Shown here: positions 17,228-26,350 of the stretch, piece after piece | How positions within the stretch are numbered: position 1 is the stretch's first letter | Layout: every line of letters begins with the position of its first letter | From: Hahella sp. HNIBRBA332 | GTDB lineage: Bacteria; Pseudomonadota; Gammaproteobacteria; Pseudomonadales; Oleiphilaceae | DNA: 64,000 nt | Reading direction: 5' to 3' | NCBI RefSeq assembly: GCF_030719035.1 | Contig: NZ_CP132203.1 | Span: forward strand, 3,348,001 to 3,412,000 | Position numbers and translations under genes: made by a program | Notes under the pieces: generated by a model | What the model was told of the DNA's origin: nothing | The model's database searches: none | The model's input: the letters and a program-made list of their open reading frames with translations, nothing else

Positions 17228-18904
17228 TTAATCCGTCTCACCATTTTCAGTTTTACTTGCCGTTTCCTGAACGCCCTCTTCATAGAAAGCAGGGAGATAA
17301 GGATGCCAGTTCCATAGCGCCGGACATCCGCTGTTTTCTGGAAGATAGGCCCCATCGGTTTTACCATGACGCACGAATTTACCTAAAAACAGCACCTGCT
17401 CTCCCCGCTCCAGACGCCACACGGCGCCTTCCGGCGCGTCCACGCATCCGTGCGCGCCATCGCCCAATAGCCGCAGCGCCTCATCAATGGAACAGGGTTC
17501 GCCGACATGGAGGGTGTGAGCGGGGGTGAATCCTGCTCGGGTTACGCGTCGCAGAAACTCCGCGTGGGTCAAACGTTGATTGTCCGCAGTAAAAATATCG
17601 AAGGGAACAAAGGGTTCATGCATCAGCCGGTATCGGGTTCCATGCACGAGGGCCAGCCATTCGCCAACCAGCCTTTCGCCGGGCTCCAGCACATCAAGAA
17701 AACGAGCTTGATGTTCCTCCACCCATTCCGCCCACAGTCTTCGCGCGGGATTGGGGGACTCATCCGCCAGATCGCCATCGCGTCCCAACGCCAGAACCCG
17801 GTCATCCGTTCGCAAGGCCGCCACGCAGGAGCCGTCCAGCTTTTCCTGCACGATAACCACATCGTCGGGATAACGTTGTCGAGAGGTCAACATGTCCGCC
17901 TTATTGACGTCGATATGTTTATCCGCAAGGCCAGTGCGCGACCCTGGCAGATGGGGGATGGACGTATAGGCTTTGTACGGCAGCAGTTTGCGTTTCTGCT
18001 GCAGGGTGCGCAGCTTCTTGCGCGCCGCTTCCGAACCGTCTTCCTTCAGCAGTTTCACGCGATAGGTGATCACCTCAGACTGGGTCAGCAAGGTACCGTC
18101 ATTCTTCAACTGCAACACGGGGTCGAGATAAGTCTGCAGCCAGTCCAACACCAGCTCCATCGGCTCAATCCGCTGATTCGGATATTCCGCCATCAGGCTG
18201 CGCCAGCTTCTACGGGATTTCTTGCTGCGGCCAAAATCGCCGTATAGCAGACGACGCAGAATCGCCAATGGATCCATGCGACTTTCAAAGGCGACATGAA
18301 TAGCTTCCCGCAGCCGTATGGGGTCCAGCGAGTTGTGTTTGCAGAACAGATAGAGGTCCCACAGGGTCTTCGACATCCAGCCGCCATGCATATGCTCAAA
18401 CAGCCCATGCAGCTTCCAGGCGGCGGCGATCTCAACAGCAACAGCGGGTACAGCGATCATTGCGCCTCTATTCAGCACAGAGGGAATCTCAACGATCCTT
18501 GGAGGAATCGTCAACGGATCGCCAACGGCGATATCTACCTGCAGCGCTCCTTCAACACCGTAAACCGCATACTCGCAGGTAAAGCGAATACCGGGAGAGA
18601 TACTGTCCTGCCAGATTGGGTGCGCCAGCAAAGTATCCGAGTTAAAGCAGCAGGGAGAGGCGTCCGCCTGCGTCATGAGCCGCCCCATCAACATCGTGAA
18701 ATAGTCCGGGGCATAGTCCCCCAGATACAATAAATCCAGGTCCTTACAGGCTCTCGGCTGCGGTCCGCTCCAATAGCGCGAGACGAAACTCCCTCGAACA
18801 ACAAAACGGTCAGCCTGCGCCAGACTGCGTAAACGCGCCAGCACAGTTTCAATAGCGATAAGAGTTCGCGCTTCTTCCGTCAGGGCCATCGGCGTCTCCG
18901 TCAT
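17228..18904 (-). CDS. Nucleotidyltransferase-RNA ligase fusion protein
   Basis: A 558-residue two-domain protein. The N-terminal part (about 1-250) has a polymerase-beta-type nucleotidyltransferase signature like AbiEii/DUF1814: RGSFVSRYW followed by RACKDLDLLYLGDY, and a helical AAAWKLHGLF region. The C-terminal part is a covalent nucleotidyltransferase RNA ligase. It shows motif I EKLDGS with the adenylated Lys at about 355, motif III-like RLVGEWLALVHGTRY, a PFDIF segment, motif IV EGAVWR and motif V LGKFVRHGK, in order. The start at 18904 overlaps the upstream stop by four bases (ATGA); an earlier in-frame start is less likely. The fusion implies linked RNA-end modification and sealing. 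Substrate unknown. Confidence 0.8.
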   Translation of the reverse strand: MTETPMALTEEARTLIAIETVLARLRSLAQADRFVVRGSFVSRYWSGPQPRACKDLDLLYLGDYAPDYFTMLMGRLMTQADASPCCFNSDTLLAHPIWQDSISPGIRFTCEYAVYGVEGALQVDIAVGDPLTIPPRIVEIPSVLNRGAMIAVPAVAVEIAAAWKLHGLFEHMHGGWMSKTLWDLYLFCKHNSLDPIRLREAIHVAFESRMDPLAILRRLLYGDFGRSKKSRRSWRSLMAEYPNQRIEPMELVLDWLQTYLDPVLQLKNDGTLLTQSEVITYRVKLLKEDGSEAARKKLRTLQQKRKLLPYKAYTSIPHLPGSRTGLADKHIDVNKADMLTSRQRYPDDVVIVQEKLDGSCVAALRTDDRVLALGRDGDLADESPNPARRLWAEWVEEHQARFLDVLEPGERLVGEWLALVHGTRYRLMHEPFVPFDIFTADNQRLTHAEFLRRVTRAGFTPAHTLHVGEPCSIDEALRLLGDGAHGCVDAPEGAVWRLERGEQVLFLGKFVRHGKTDGAYLPENSGCPALWNWHPYLPAFYEEGVQETASKTENGETD

Positions 18905-19575
18905 GAGCGCGTTCCTGTGTTGGCCCCATCCCAACCAACGTCAAGCCCGATGTTACTGTCATAGATATTGAATTCGCGGATGTCTTTCACAATCTCTACG
19001 CCATTGTCCAATAAAAAAGTGCGCAAGGCGCCCAGCACATCTCCCGCCTTGCCCAGCCCCCCGCGTATGCGTTGAGTGACGAACTGCTCCCTATGCTCCT
19101 CATCGCGCCAAAATGCATTGGAGGAAAGTCGTCCACGGTACTCACGCACCGTCTCACGCAAGGCGATGAGATCATAATCCGCCGGCAGGCGAAGCTTTAG
19201 ATGGTGTTCGAAGTAACAATAATCAGGCAATTGCGTCGCCGCTTCGTCATGCTGAGGGACATTGGCGTTGCTTATCGCCGCCTCGATTTTCAGTCGCTCG
19301 ATAGAAAATCCCTCACTCGCCATCCCGTCGCAAAGCTCCTGAATTTGCCCCCACACCCACTCCGGGGCCCCGCTCAAACGCTTGCACAACATGGGCTGCG
19401 TACAATGCTGACCGGAAGACAACTGAATAACGATGGCTTTCGCCTCTTTCGCGGCGCAAAAGTCGACAAAACGCTGCAGCACGACTTGATCGCGAGCGAC
19501 GACGGTAATGTGGATTTCATACTTTCCAGGAAACGCCTTGAGCGCATCCAGCGGCGTGTGGAACCGATACTTCAT
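18901..19575 (-). CDS. Conserved-looking protein of unknown function, first gene of RNA ligase operon
   Basis: A 224-residue soluble protein that I do not recognise. Notable features are KYEIHITVV near residue 20, QHCTQPML near 62, YCYFEHHLKLRLP near 140 and NIYDSNIGLDVGW at the C-terminus. The H-x-T in EIHITV recalls one half of a 2H phosphoesterase signature, but no matching second H-x-T/S is seen. A longer frame to 19770 would overlap the acetyltransferase gene by about 80 bases, so I start at the ATG 19573-19575, although no strong ribosome site is visible. It is coupled to the ligase fusion by ATGA overlap. Confidence 0.6.
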   Translation of the reverse strand: MKYRFHTPLDALKAFPGKYEIHITVVARDQVVLQRFVDFCAAKEAKAIVIQLSSGQHCTQPMLCKRLSGAPEWVWGQIQELCDGMASEGFSIERLKIEAAISNANVPQHDEAATQLPDYCYFEHHLKLRLPADYDLIALRETVREYRGRLSSNAFWRDEEHREQFVTQRIRGGLGKAGDVLGALRTFLLDNGVEIVKDIREFNIYDSNIGLDVGWDGANTGTRS

Positions 19576-19687
19576 GAGATAAAAACTGCCTAAAGAAAAC
19601 CCGATGATACAAATAGCGGACGGATTGATTTCAAATGCGCATCCATCGCGCGACGAATAATTAATGAAGATATGTTTGGAGCCGACC

Positions 19688-20173
19688 TCAAAACAGGACG
19701 TCAAAGGATACCACAGATATCCCTTCCTCCGTTCGGCGACTCCGCCCTTTCTGAAACCCGAAGCGTTCATACAGGGCGATGGCGGGTGCGTTCGCTTCGG
19801 CGGTGGACACCCGCGCTCCTATTGGACGCCCAAACTGATCGCTATGCGTAAAAACATATTCCAGCAACCCTCTGGCGTATCCCTGCCGGAACATATCAGG
19901 GGCGACCGCCAGGCTGTCAATGCTCAGCCACTCACCCTGCTGCTCCAGCTCCATCGCCGCAACCAGCCGAGCCTCCCTTCGATACCCCAAGAACTGCGTA
20001 GAACTTGCCATGAAATCAGCAGTTGTTCTGCGCAATGGCGAAAACAGGTCAACGCCAATCAGATCCGCCTCTACCCGGTAAGCGGATTGAAACAGGTCGA
20101 ACAACTCCTTGGCGATATCCGCATCCGTATGCTTCAGACATAAAAATTTCATCTGTTCAGCTTCGCCGCTCAT
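19688..20173 (-). CDS. GNAT family N-acetyltransferase
   Basis: A 161-residue acetyltransferase-like protein. The GNAT motif A is visible as SIDSLAVAPDMFRQGYARGL (about 84-103; the Q/R-x-x-G-x-G/A acetyl-CoA loop reads RQGYAR). It is followed by an EANAPAIALYERFGF motif B segment. The substrate is unknown. An internal ATG at 20152 is an alternative start; neither has a clear ribosome site. It lies 112 bases upstream of the unknown first gene of the RNA ligase operon on the same strand, so co-transcription is possible but not evident. Confidence 0.8.
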   Translation of the reverse strand: MSGEAEQMKFLCLKHTDADIAKELFDLFQSAYRVEADLIGVDLFSPLRRTTADFMASSTQFLGYRREARLVAAMELEQQGEWLSIDSLAVAPDMFRQGYARGLLEYVFTHSDQFGRPIGARVSTAEANAPAIALYERFGFQKGRSRRTEEGISVVSFDVLF

Positions 20174-20532
20174 ATTTCTTCATCCGATTTTTTTGTCCGA
20201 CTTTACGCCGCTTAGCTTAATTAAGCGCCCCGTATATTTTGTTCAGGTATTTCAACCGGATTGCCGGATTTTTTTATAAACCCTAGTCTTCATTCCTGTG
20301 CAAAAGAGGACGCCTATTCCTAACGATTAAATGAACGGCTGGGAGTTTGAAACCATTCCCAACCCGCGTCCGACACTTGCAACTGATCATTTTTTAGTCT
20401 TCATTTATATCTGTCTGAGAGTTGTTCTCATTTGAGAAACAGACCGCTCGGCTGCGCTTCCTAGCGCGCAGCGTTTAAACCGGCCAGCCTTTGCTAGCTG
20501 CGTTCAACTCATTAACTTTAAAGGGAATTTAT
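20174..20532. other. Gene-free region with an imperfect palindrome
   Basis: About 360 bases between divergent genes. No gene is supported. The only structure I see is the palindrome TTCTCA-TT-TGAGAA at 20425-20438, about 95 bases upstream of the M23 peptidase start. It could be an operator for that secreted protease. Confidence 0.35.
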
Positions 20533-22368
20533 ATGAAAAAGAGTATCGGATCTATCTTCGTCTGCGCGCTTTCAGCACTCCCCCTCCTGGCGCATTCCGA
20601 CGATAGCAGAGATATCATTTCGGACGAGCAGTTTATCTATTCTTATCAAGAGATGCTGACCTTCGATGTCGCCGCCTACCTGAAACGGAATGCTCCTCAT
20701 TTACTGGATCAGACCGAAGTCATTACACACTGGGCCGGTTATAGCACCGTGAGCCCTAAAGTGTTGTTAACCCTGATAGAAATGCAGACTGGCCTGGTAA
20801 GCGGCGCACGCACCGCCTCCCTGCAACGTCCCCTTGGGGATTTGTCTGAGCGGGATGGCTTCAGCGCTCAGGTTGAAGATATCGCCATGCGTCTGGCCAG
20901 ATCTTATTACCGTACGGTAAACCAGGAGCAGAACAGCCTCTCCATCAGCGGCGAGGACATCGCCACACGCGCACTCTCCCGCGCGTTGATGAACAATGCC
21001 GCAGGCGACGCCGATGAATTTGCAACCGTCTACCAGCGCTTGTTCCCACAGGAGCAAGAAAGCGCGGAACCTCCCGGCGTCAGCCGCTTCTCCGCTTACT
21101 CGAAAAAGCTGGTTCCTCCGGAAAATATGCTTCAGCTCCCCTTCCCGATCGATCAGAGCTGGTGGTTTGGCGGCGCGCATACCAATACAGGCAGCGGCAA
21201 CTATCCGTTGTCTTCCCTGGATATGAACAACGGCGGCTCCTGGGGCTCGGATACGTCCACCAAGTGGGCGGTGGCCTCCGCCGCGGGTACGGCGGTGCGG
21301 CATTCTTCCTGCTTCGTGGAAGTACTGCACGACGGCGGTTGGTCAACCACGTACTACCACCTGGACAATGTCCAGTTCCAGAATCGCACCAGTGTCTCGC
21401 AAAACCAGAAACTGGCGAACTACGCCAATAACCGCTCTCAGGCGCTCTGCAATGGCGGCAGTTCAACCGGCCCCCATCAGCACTTCAGCCTGAAATATGA
21501 CGGCAGCTTCTATCATCTGGATGGCGTTTATCTGTCCGGCTACAAGGTGAAAACCGGCCGGTATAGCTATGACGGCAACTGCAATTATTTCTGGATGAGC
21601 AAGAACGGCTCAAAATACTGCACTAGCAATAAACTCTATAACCCAGGTACATCTGGCCCCACCGATCCCGACACGCCGGATACGGAGCTGGAAAACGGCC
21701 AGGTTCTGAGTAATCTAAGTGCGGACAAGGAGGACAAAGACTACTACGTGCTGAAAGTCGATCCTGGCGCGAGAGACCTGGTGTTCCGCATCTCTGGCGG
21801 CAGCGGCGACATGGACATGTTCGTCAAGTATGGCGGCCGTCCCAACTTCGATTCTTACGACTGTCGCCCCTACAAAACCACCCAGGAAGAAATTTGCAGC
21901 TTCGGCTCGCCCCAGGCTGGCAATTACTATGTCATGTTGCATGCATTCTCCAGCTATTCCGGCATTACCTTTGAAGCTGGCTATAAAGCCAACTCCGACA
22001 GCAGCCAGGAACTGATGAATGGAGAAGCGGTGACGAAGCTTTCCGGCAGCAAGGATGAGATGGACTATTACTATGTCGACATTCCGGAAAGCGCCCGTAA
22101 CTTAAGGATTGAAATGTCTGGCGGACAAGGGGATGCAGACATGCATGTCAGATTCAGAACACCGCCCACGTTGAACGAATATGACTGCCGACCATTCAAA
22201 ACCACGCAGCAAGAGACCTGCTCATACGACACGCCGGAGACAGGGGTTTACCACGTGATGTTGCATGCCTTCGATCCTTACTCGGACGTACAGCTGGTGG
22301 CCCGTTACGATGACCGGATTCAGGGCAAAGAAGTGGCTGTCGCGCTGACGCAGGCAAGGCGGGAATAG
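20533..22368 (+). CDS. Secreted LasA-like M23 metallopeptidase with two PPC domains
   Basis: A 611-residue exported endopeptidase. The signal peptide is at about 1-23 (MKKSIGSIFVCALSALPLLA). A propeptide-like region follows to about 195, then a peptidase M23 domain (about 200-375). The zinc-site residues resemble LasA: His in GGAHTNTGSG, Asp in SLDMNNGG, and HQHFS. Two bacterial pre-peptidase C-terminal (PPC) domains follow (about 390-490 and 500-600), each with YDCRP and a conserved DMDMFV/DADMHV strand. LasA lyses staphylococci and nicks elastin by cutting glycine-rich peptides; a similar predatory or nutritional role is inferred. The ATG at 20533 has AAAGGGA upstream and starts the signal peptide. 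Confidence 0.92.
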   Translation: MKKSIGSIFVCALSALPLLAHSDDSRDIISDEQFIYSYQEMLTFDVAAYLKRNAPHLLDQTEVITHWAGYSTVSPKVLLTLIEMQTGLVSGARTASLQRPLGDLSERDGFSAQVEDIAMRLARSYYRTVNQEQNSLSISGEDIATRALSRALMNNAAGDADEFATVYQRLFPQEQESAEPPGVSRFSAYSKKLVPPENMLQLPFPIDQSWWFGGAHTNTGSGNYPLSSLDMNNGGSWGSDTSTKWAVASAAGTAVRHSSCFVEVLHDGGWSTTYYHLDNVQFQNRTSVSQNQKLANYANNRSQALCNGGSSTGPHQHFSLKYDGSFYHLDGVYLSGYKVKTGRYSYDGNCNYFWMSKNGSKYCTSNKLYNPGTSGPTDPDTPDTELENGQVLSNLSADKEDKDYYVLKVDPGARDLVFRISGGSGDMDMFVKYGGRPNFDSYDCRPYKTTQEEICSFGSPQAGNYYVMLHAFSSYSGITFEAGYKANSDSSQELMNGEAVTKLSGSKDEMDYYYVDIPESARNLRIEMSGGQGDADMHVRFRTPPTLNEYDCRPFKTTQQETCSYDTPETGVYHVMLHAFDPYSDVQLVARYDDRIQGKEVAVALTQARRE

Positions 22369-22402
22369 TCTCGCGCCCGCATCATAAGCTTTTTTAACGA
22401 AC

Positions 22403-22443
22403 GCGGGGCTCGATCCCCAATACGGCTGCGAGTCGAGCCCCGC
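22403..22443. terminator. Inverted repeat between convergent genes
   Basis: GCGGGGCTCG (22403-22412) pairs with CGAGCCCCGC (22434-22443), 10 perfect base pairs with a 21-base loop. It lies between the M23 peptidase and O-methyltransferase stop codons. No T-run follows on either strand, so function as a terminator is only plausible. Confidence 0.4.
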
Positions 22444-22464
22444 TTAGTCATCTCAATGCGAGGT

Positions 22465-23127
22465 TTATTTTTTCCGCGCCAGACTGACGCCATCCGCGAT
22501 GGGCACCATGGAGTAATCAATACGCTTGTCGCGCATCAGCTTCTCATTCAAAGCGCGAATCGCACAGGTATCGTCACTCCGTTCTGTCGGATCGGCGACT
22601 TTGCCATCCCACAATACGTTGTCGATGGCGATCAAACCGCCCGGACGCATTAACCGCAAGCAGGCTTCGTAGTAGTTGTCGTAGTTGGTTTTATCCGCAT
22701 CGATAAAAGCGAAATCAAAAGTGCGCGCGTGGCCCTCATCCAACAGCTTGTTAAGGGTTTCCATCGCAGGAGCCAGCCGCAGGTCAATGCGGTCCGTCAG
22801 CCCCGCCAGACACCAGTAGCGTCTGGCGATACTGGTCCATTCTTCACTGACGTCGCAGCAGATGAGTTTGCCGTCTTTGGGTAAGCCTTCGGCGATACAG
22901 ATGGCGCTATAACCGGTAAAGGTTCCCACTTCAATGGCTTTGCGGGCGCCCGTCAGCTTCGTCAGCAAGGTCAGGAACTGCCCCTGTTCTGGCGCAATCT
23001 GCATGCGCGCCATTTCATGTCGGTTGGTTTCGTCCCGCAATGCATGCAGCACTTTGTTCTCCCTGACGCCGGTGACTTGCAGGTACTGATAGAGGCTGTC
23101 GTTCATATTTAGAGTTTGTTTTGACAT
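22465..23127 (-). CDS. Class I SAM-dependent O-methyltransferase
   Basis: A 220-residue methyltransferase of the caffeoyl-CoA/catechol O-methyltransferase family. The SAM-binding motif I is AIEVGTFTGYSAICIAEGLP (about 62-81), followed by the acidic KLICCDVSEEW strand. The metal/substrate region FDFAFIDADKTNYDNYY carries the family's Asp residues. The later GGLIAIDNVLWDGKVADP is also typical. Cytoplasmic; substrate unknown. It is convergent with the peptidase gene and divergent from the monooxygenase gene. Confidence 0.92.
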   Translation of the reverse strand: MSKQTLNMNDSLYQYLQVTGVRENKVLHALRDETNRHEMARMQIAPEQGQFLTLLTKLTGARKAIEVGTFTGYSAICIAEGLPKDGKLICCDVSEEWTSIARRYWCLAGLTDRIDLRLAPAMETLNKLLDEGHARTFDFAFIDADKTNYDNYYEACLRLMRPGGLIAIDNVLWDGKVADPTERSDDTCAIRALNEKLMRDKRIDYSMVPIADGVSLARKK

Positions 23128-23312
23128 ATTGTGTGATCTCTTTCAAATCGCCGCCGCGCCGATCACCCCAAAGGGGCTGCCAATTAGCGGGAGACTTACC
23201 TATCCTTGAGTTTACCAAGGTCTGTTGGCGCCTCGTCATTCACAGCGAAAGCGAAGCCTCAACGGAGCCCGGCGCAAACAAAATAACAAAGATATTTCGC
23301 AGGGGGTAGCTC

Positions 23313-24773
23313 ATGAGCGAAGCGGCGCGTCACCATGTCATCATCATCGGGTCCGGTTTTGCGGGACTCTGTATGGGAATACGGCTAAGGCAGGCCGGCA
23401 TTGAAGACTTTGTGATTCTGGAACAGGCCAACGACATTGGCGGAACCTGGCGCGACAACACTTACCCTGGCGCCGGCTGCGACGTTCCCTCACACCTGTA
23501 TTCATTTTCCTTCGCACCCAATCCGGACTGGAGCCGCATGTTCGCTTCGCAACCGGAAATCTGGGCCTATATGCAACAGTGCGCCGACAGATTTGGCCTG
23601 CGTCCCTTTATTCGCCTCAATCAACAAGTCACTCGCGCGGAGTTCGATGAAACCGAAGATCAATGGCGCGTACAAGTAAACGGCGAAGACTGGTTGCAAG
23701 CGCGCTTTCTGGTCTCGGGCGTCGGCGCGCTCAGCCGCCCGGCGCAACCGGATATACAGGGTTTATCATCCTACACTGGCAAGATCTTTCATTCCGCCCG
23801 CTGGGACCACAGCTACGATTTGACCGCCCAAAAAGTCGCCGTCATCGGCACAGGCGCCAGCACCATTCAACTGTTGCCAAATATTGCGCCGCAGGCCGCC
23901 CACACCACTGTCTTCCAGCGCACCCCTCCCTGGATACTGCCCAAACCGGACCGCATGATCAGTCCAATGGAAAGGTCATTGTATCGCCGCTATCCGTTCT
24001 TACTGTGGCTCAGTCGTCAGGTGATTTACTGGGTATTGGAGTGGCGCGTCATGGGGTTTGTGCTGCATCCCGGCATCATGAAACTGGTGGAGAAAAAGGC
24101 CCTCGCGCACCTGTCGCGTCAAACGCCAGACCCAGTGTTGCGAGCCAAATTAACGCCGCAATACACCCTGGGTTGCAAGCGGGTTCTGATCTCCAATGAC
24201 TATTATCAGACGCTGGGGCGTCAGGACGTCACTCTGGAGACCACGCCTATCGACGCCATCACTGCAACCGGCGTCAGAACCCAGGACGGAACAGAGTATG
24301 ATTTCGACGCCATTATCCTCGCCACCGGTTTCCAGGCTGCGGAAGCCGTCATTCCTTTCGACCTCATCGGGCTTGGAGGCGTCAGCCTCAATCAGGCCTG
24401 GGAAGACGGTGCGGAGGCGATGCTGGGCGTCACCATCAGCGGCTTCCCCAACTTCTTTATGGTAGTCGGCCCCAATTCCGGCCTCGGTCACAGCTCCATG
24501 ATATTTATGATCGAGTCACAGGTTAACTACATTCTCGACGCCATGGACAAAGCCCGCGAGCTGGGAGTCAAGCAGATTCACCTGCGCTCCCGGGCGCAAA
24601 GACTGTTCAACGAGTCGTTGCAACAGCGCTTGCAACGTTCGGTATGGAAGTCCGGCTGCCAGAGCTGGTATCAAACCAAAAGTGGTAAAATCACCACGCT
24701 CTGGCCCGGTTTTACTGTGGAGTACCGTCGCCGCACTCGCAAAGTAAACGAAGCGGACTACGAGTGGCTATAG
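23313..24773 (+). CDS. Flavin-containing monooxygenase, Baeyer-Villiger type
   Basis: A 486-residue FAD/NADPH monooxygenase. The N-terminal FAD Rossmann motif is GSGFAGLCMG (about 12-21). The Baeyer-Villiger fingerprint is present as YTGKIFHSARWDH (FxGxxxHxxxW type, about 154-166). The NADPH Rossmann motif is GTGASTIQLLP (about 180-190). The substrate cannot be read; family members oxidise cyclic or linear ketones. GGGGGTAGCTC precedes the ATG. It ends seven bases before the convergent oxidoreductase. Confidence 0.9.
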   Translation: MSEAARHHVIIIGSGFAGLCMGIRLRQAGIEDFVILEQANDIGGTWRDNTYPGAGCDVPSHLYSFSFAPNPDWSRMFASQPEIWAYMQQCADRFGLRPFIRLNQQVTRAEFDETEDQWRVQVNGEDWLQARFLVSGVGALSRPAQPDIQGLSSYTGKIFHSARWDHSYDLTAQKVAVIGTGASTIQLLPNIAPQAAHTTVFQRTPPWILPKPDRMISPMERSLYRRYPFLLWLSRQVIYWVLEWRVMGFVLHPGIMKLVEKKALAHLSRQTPDPVLRAKLTPQYTLGCKRVLISNDYYQTLGRQDVTLETTPIDAITATGVRTQDGTEYDFDAIILATGFQAAEAVIPFDLIGLGGVSLNQAWEDGAEAMLGVTISGFPNFFMVVGPNSGLGHSSMIFMIESQVNYILDAMDKARELGVKQIHLRSRAQRLFNESLQQRLQRSVWKSGCQSWYQTKSGKITTLWPGFTVEYRRRTRKVNEADYEWL

Positions 24774-24779
24774 CGTCGC

Positions 24780-25760
24780 CTATTCAGCGACCCTCACCAC
24801 CGCTTTGCCCACCAGCCTGCGCTCCGCCATATCGGATATGGCCTGCGCCGCCTGCTCAAATGGATAGACTTCGCTGACCCGCGGTTGCAAACGGCCCTCC
24901 TGCATCCACTGGAACAGGCGTTGGAAGTTCTGCAGATTGTCCTGCGGCTGGCGTTGCGTGAAGGCGCCCCAAAAGACGCCCACTACTTCGCACCCTTTCA
25001 GCAAAGTCAGGTTGGCCGGCAGTTTGGGAATATCTCCGCTGGCGAAGCCGACAACCAGATGTCGCCCCCCCCAGGCCATAGAGCGAAGCGCCTTATCCGT
25101 CAGAGCGCCGCCGACCGGGTCATAGACCACATCCACGCCGCGCCCTTCCGTCATCGTCTTAATGGCTTCCTTCAAATCCGTCTCAGCATAATTGATAGTC
25201 TCATCCGCGCCCGCTTCCTCAGCCGCCGCCAGTTTCTCCATTGAACTTGCCGCAGCAATCACCTTGGCGCCCATCGCCTTACCGATTTCCACCGCAGCCA
25301 GCCCGACGCCGCCGCCCGCGCCCAGCACCAACAGCGTTTCACCGGCCAGTAGTCGGCCGCGCTGAGTCAAAGCATGCATAGAGGTGCCGTAGGTCATGAC
25401 AAACCCGGCTGCGACAATATCGTCTACGTCCGCAGGGACTGGGATCAGGTTGGACTCGGGAACCGCTACTTTTTCTGCAAAACCGCCCCAGCCCGTCAGC
25501 CCCATGACGCGGTCGCCAGGTTTTAGCCGCTTCACCTGATCTCCGACTGCGCTCACCAGGCCGACCACTTCTCCGCCAGGGCTGAAGGGCATAGGAGGTT
25601 GAAACTGGTATTTGCCCTGAATGATCAGGGTATCGGGAAAATTAAGACCGGCGGCTTTGACGTCCACCAGAACGTTGGCCCCACTTACTTCAGGCTCGAC
25701 AGTGTCTTCAATGACCAGCTTGTCCGCCGGTCCATGCTCTTTGCACAGCAGCGCGCGCAT
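24780..25760 (-). CDS. NADPH:quinone oxidoreductase family protein (MDR superfamily)
   Basis: A 326-residue zinc-free medium-chain dehydrogenase/reductase. It has the GroES-like N-terminal half (AAGLNFPDTLIIQGKYQ, FSPGGEVVGLV) and the nucleotide-binding motif VLGAGGGVGLAAVEIGKAMG (about 145-164). The zinc-ligand cysteines of alcohol dehydrogenases are missing, which places it with the quinone/enone reductases. It is a single transcription unit. Substrate not assigned. Confidence 0.9.
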   Translation of the reverse strand: MRALLCKEHGPADKLVIEDTVEPEVSGANVLVDVKAAGLNFPDTLIIQGKYQFQPPMPFSPGGEVVGLVSAVGDQVKRLKPGDRVMGLTGWGGFAEKVAVPESNLIPVPADVDDIVAAGFVMTYGTSMHALTQRGRLLAGETLLVLGAGGGVGLAAVEIGKAMGAKVIAAASSMEKLAAAEEAGADETINYAETDLKEAIKTMTEGRGVDVVYDPVGGALTDKALRSMAWGGRHLVVGFASGDIPKLPANLTLLKGCEVVGVFWGAFTQRQPQDNLQNFQRLFQWMQEGRLQPRVSEVYPFEQAAQAISDMAERRLVGKAVVRVAE

Positions 25761-25957
25761 GATGATCCCCTTTATCTGATGAATAGACTCAACAACCGGG
25801 GTTTGATTCGCTCATTTTATGGTTTCGTCGCCGAATGATTCGACGCGGCTCTTGCGGCCTTGGGGAGTATGAATCAGGGAAGGAGGTAACTCAACCGCAT
25901 TGACCTGGGCGCGGTTGAGTTCCAGGAAAGTGTTCGCGCATCTTTTCGCAGTGATAA

Positions 25958-26095
25958 TCAGATCATTTGGTTATCAATCATGAAACACAGATTCTGTGCG
26001 CAGACAATCGCGGCGAAGGTCAGTAACGCCATGCCATAACGCATGGTTTTCGATTGTGTTGGCGAGTTAGAGGCGTTTTGAAGTTTCTCGCTCAT
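25958..26095 (-). CDS. Small membrane peptide
   Basis: A 45-codon frame. The ATG at 26093-26095 follows an excellent AAGAGGAG about seven bases upstream. The peptide starts MSEKLQNASN, has a polar N-terminus and one hydrophobic segment (MALLTFAAIVCAQNLCFMI), and ends at TGA 25958-25960. I do not recognise it. The strong ribosome site and membrane-like composition support translation. It is divergent from the sortase-type response regulator. Confidence 0.5.
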   Translation of the reverse strand: MSEKLQNASNSPTQSKTMRYGMALLTFAAIVCAQNLCFMIDNQMI

Positions 26096-26350
26096 AGCGT
26101 ATCTCCTCTTGGGTACAGCAGTGATGTTCCGGTTAAGCGACTGCGGGACACTCAGACTGTTTCTGTCAGTTTAGTAACCGTTTTGTTGCAGTCGTTTTAC
26201 ATTTCACTCAAAAAATAAGCGGTTTATCTGCTAAAAAACCGTCAAAGCGTCGATCAAAAAATGACGAATTGTGGCAATACGCGCCGCTTCTCTTGAGCAG
26301 GGAAATTCAGGCGTGCTCTAATAGCGCCATTCTTTGTCGATAGGTGTGAA

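Noticed and set aside
17507..18247. 246-codon plus-strand open frame
   Set aside because: Lies inside the ligase fusion gene on the opposite strand and shows no domain pattern.
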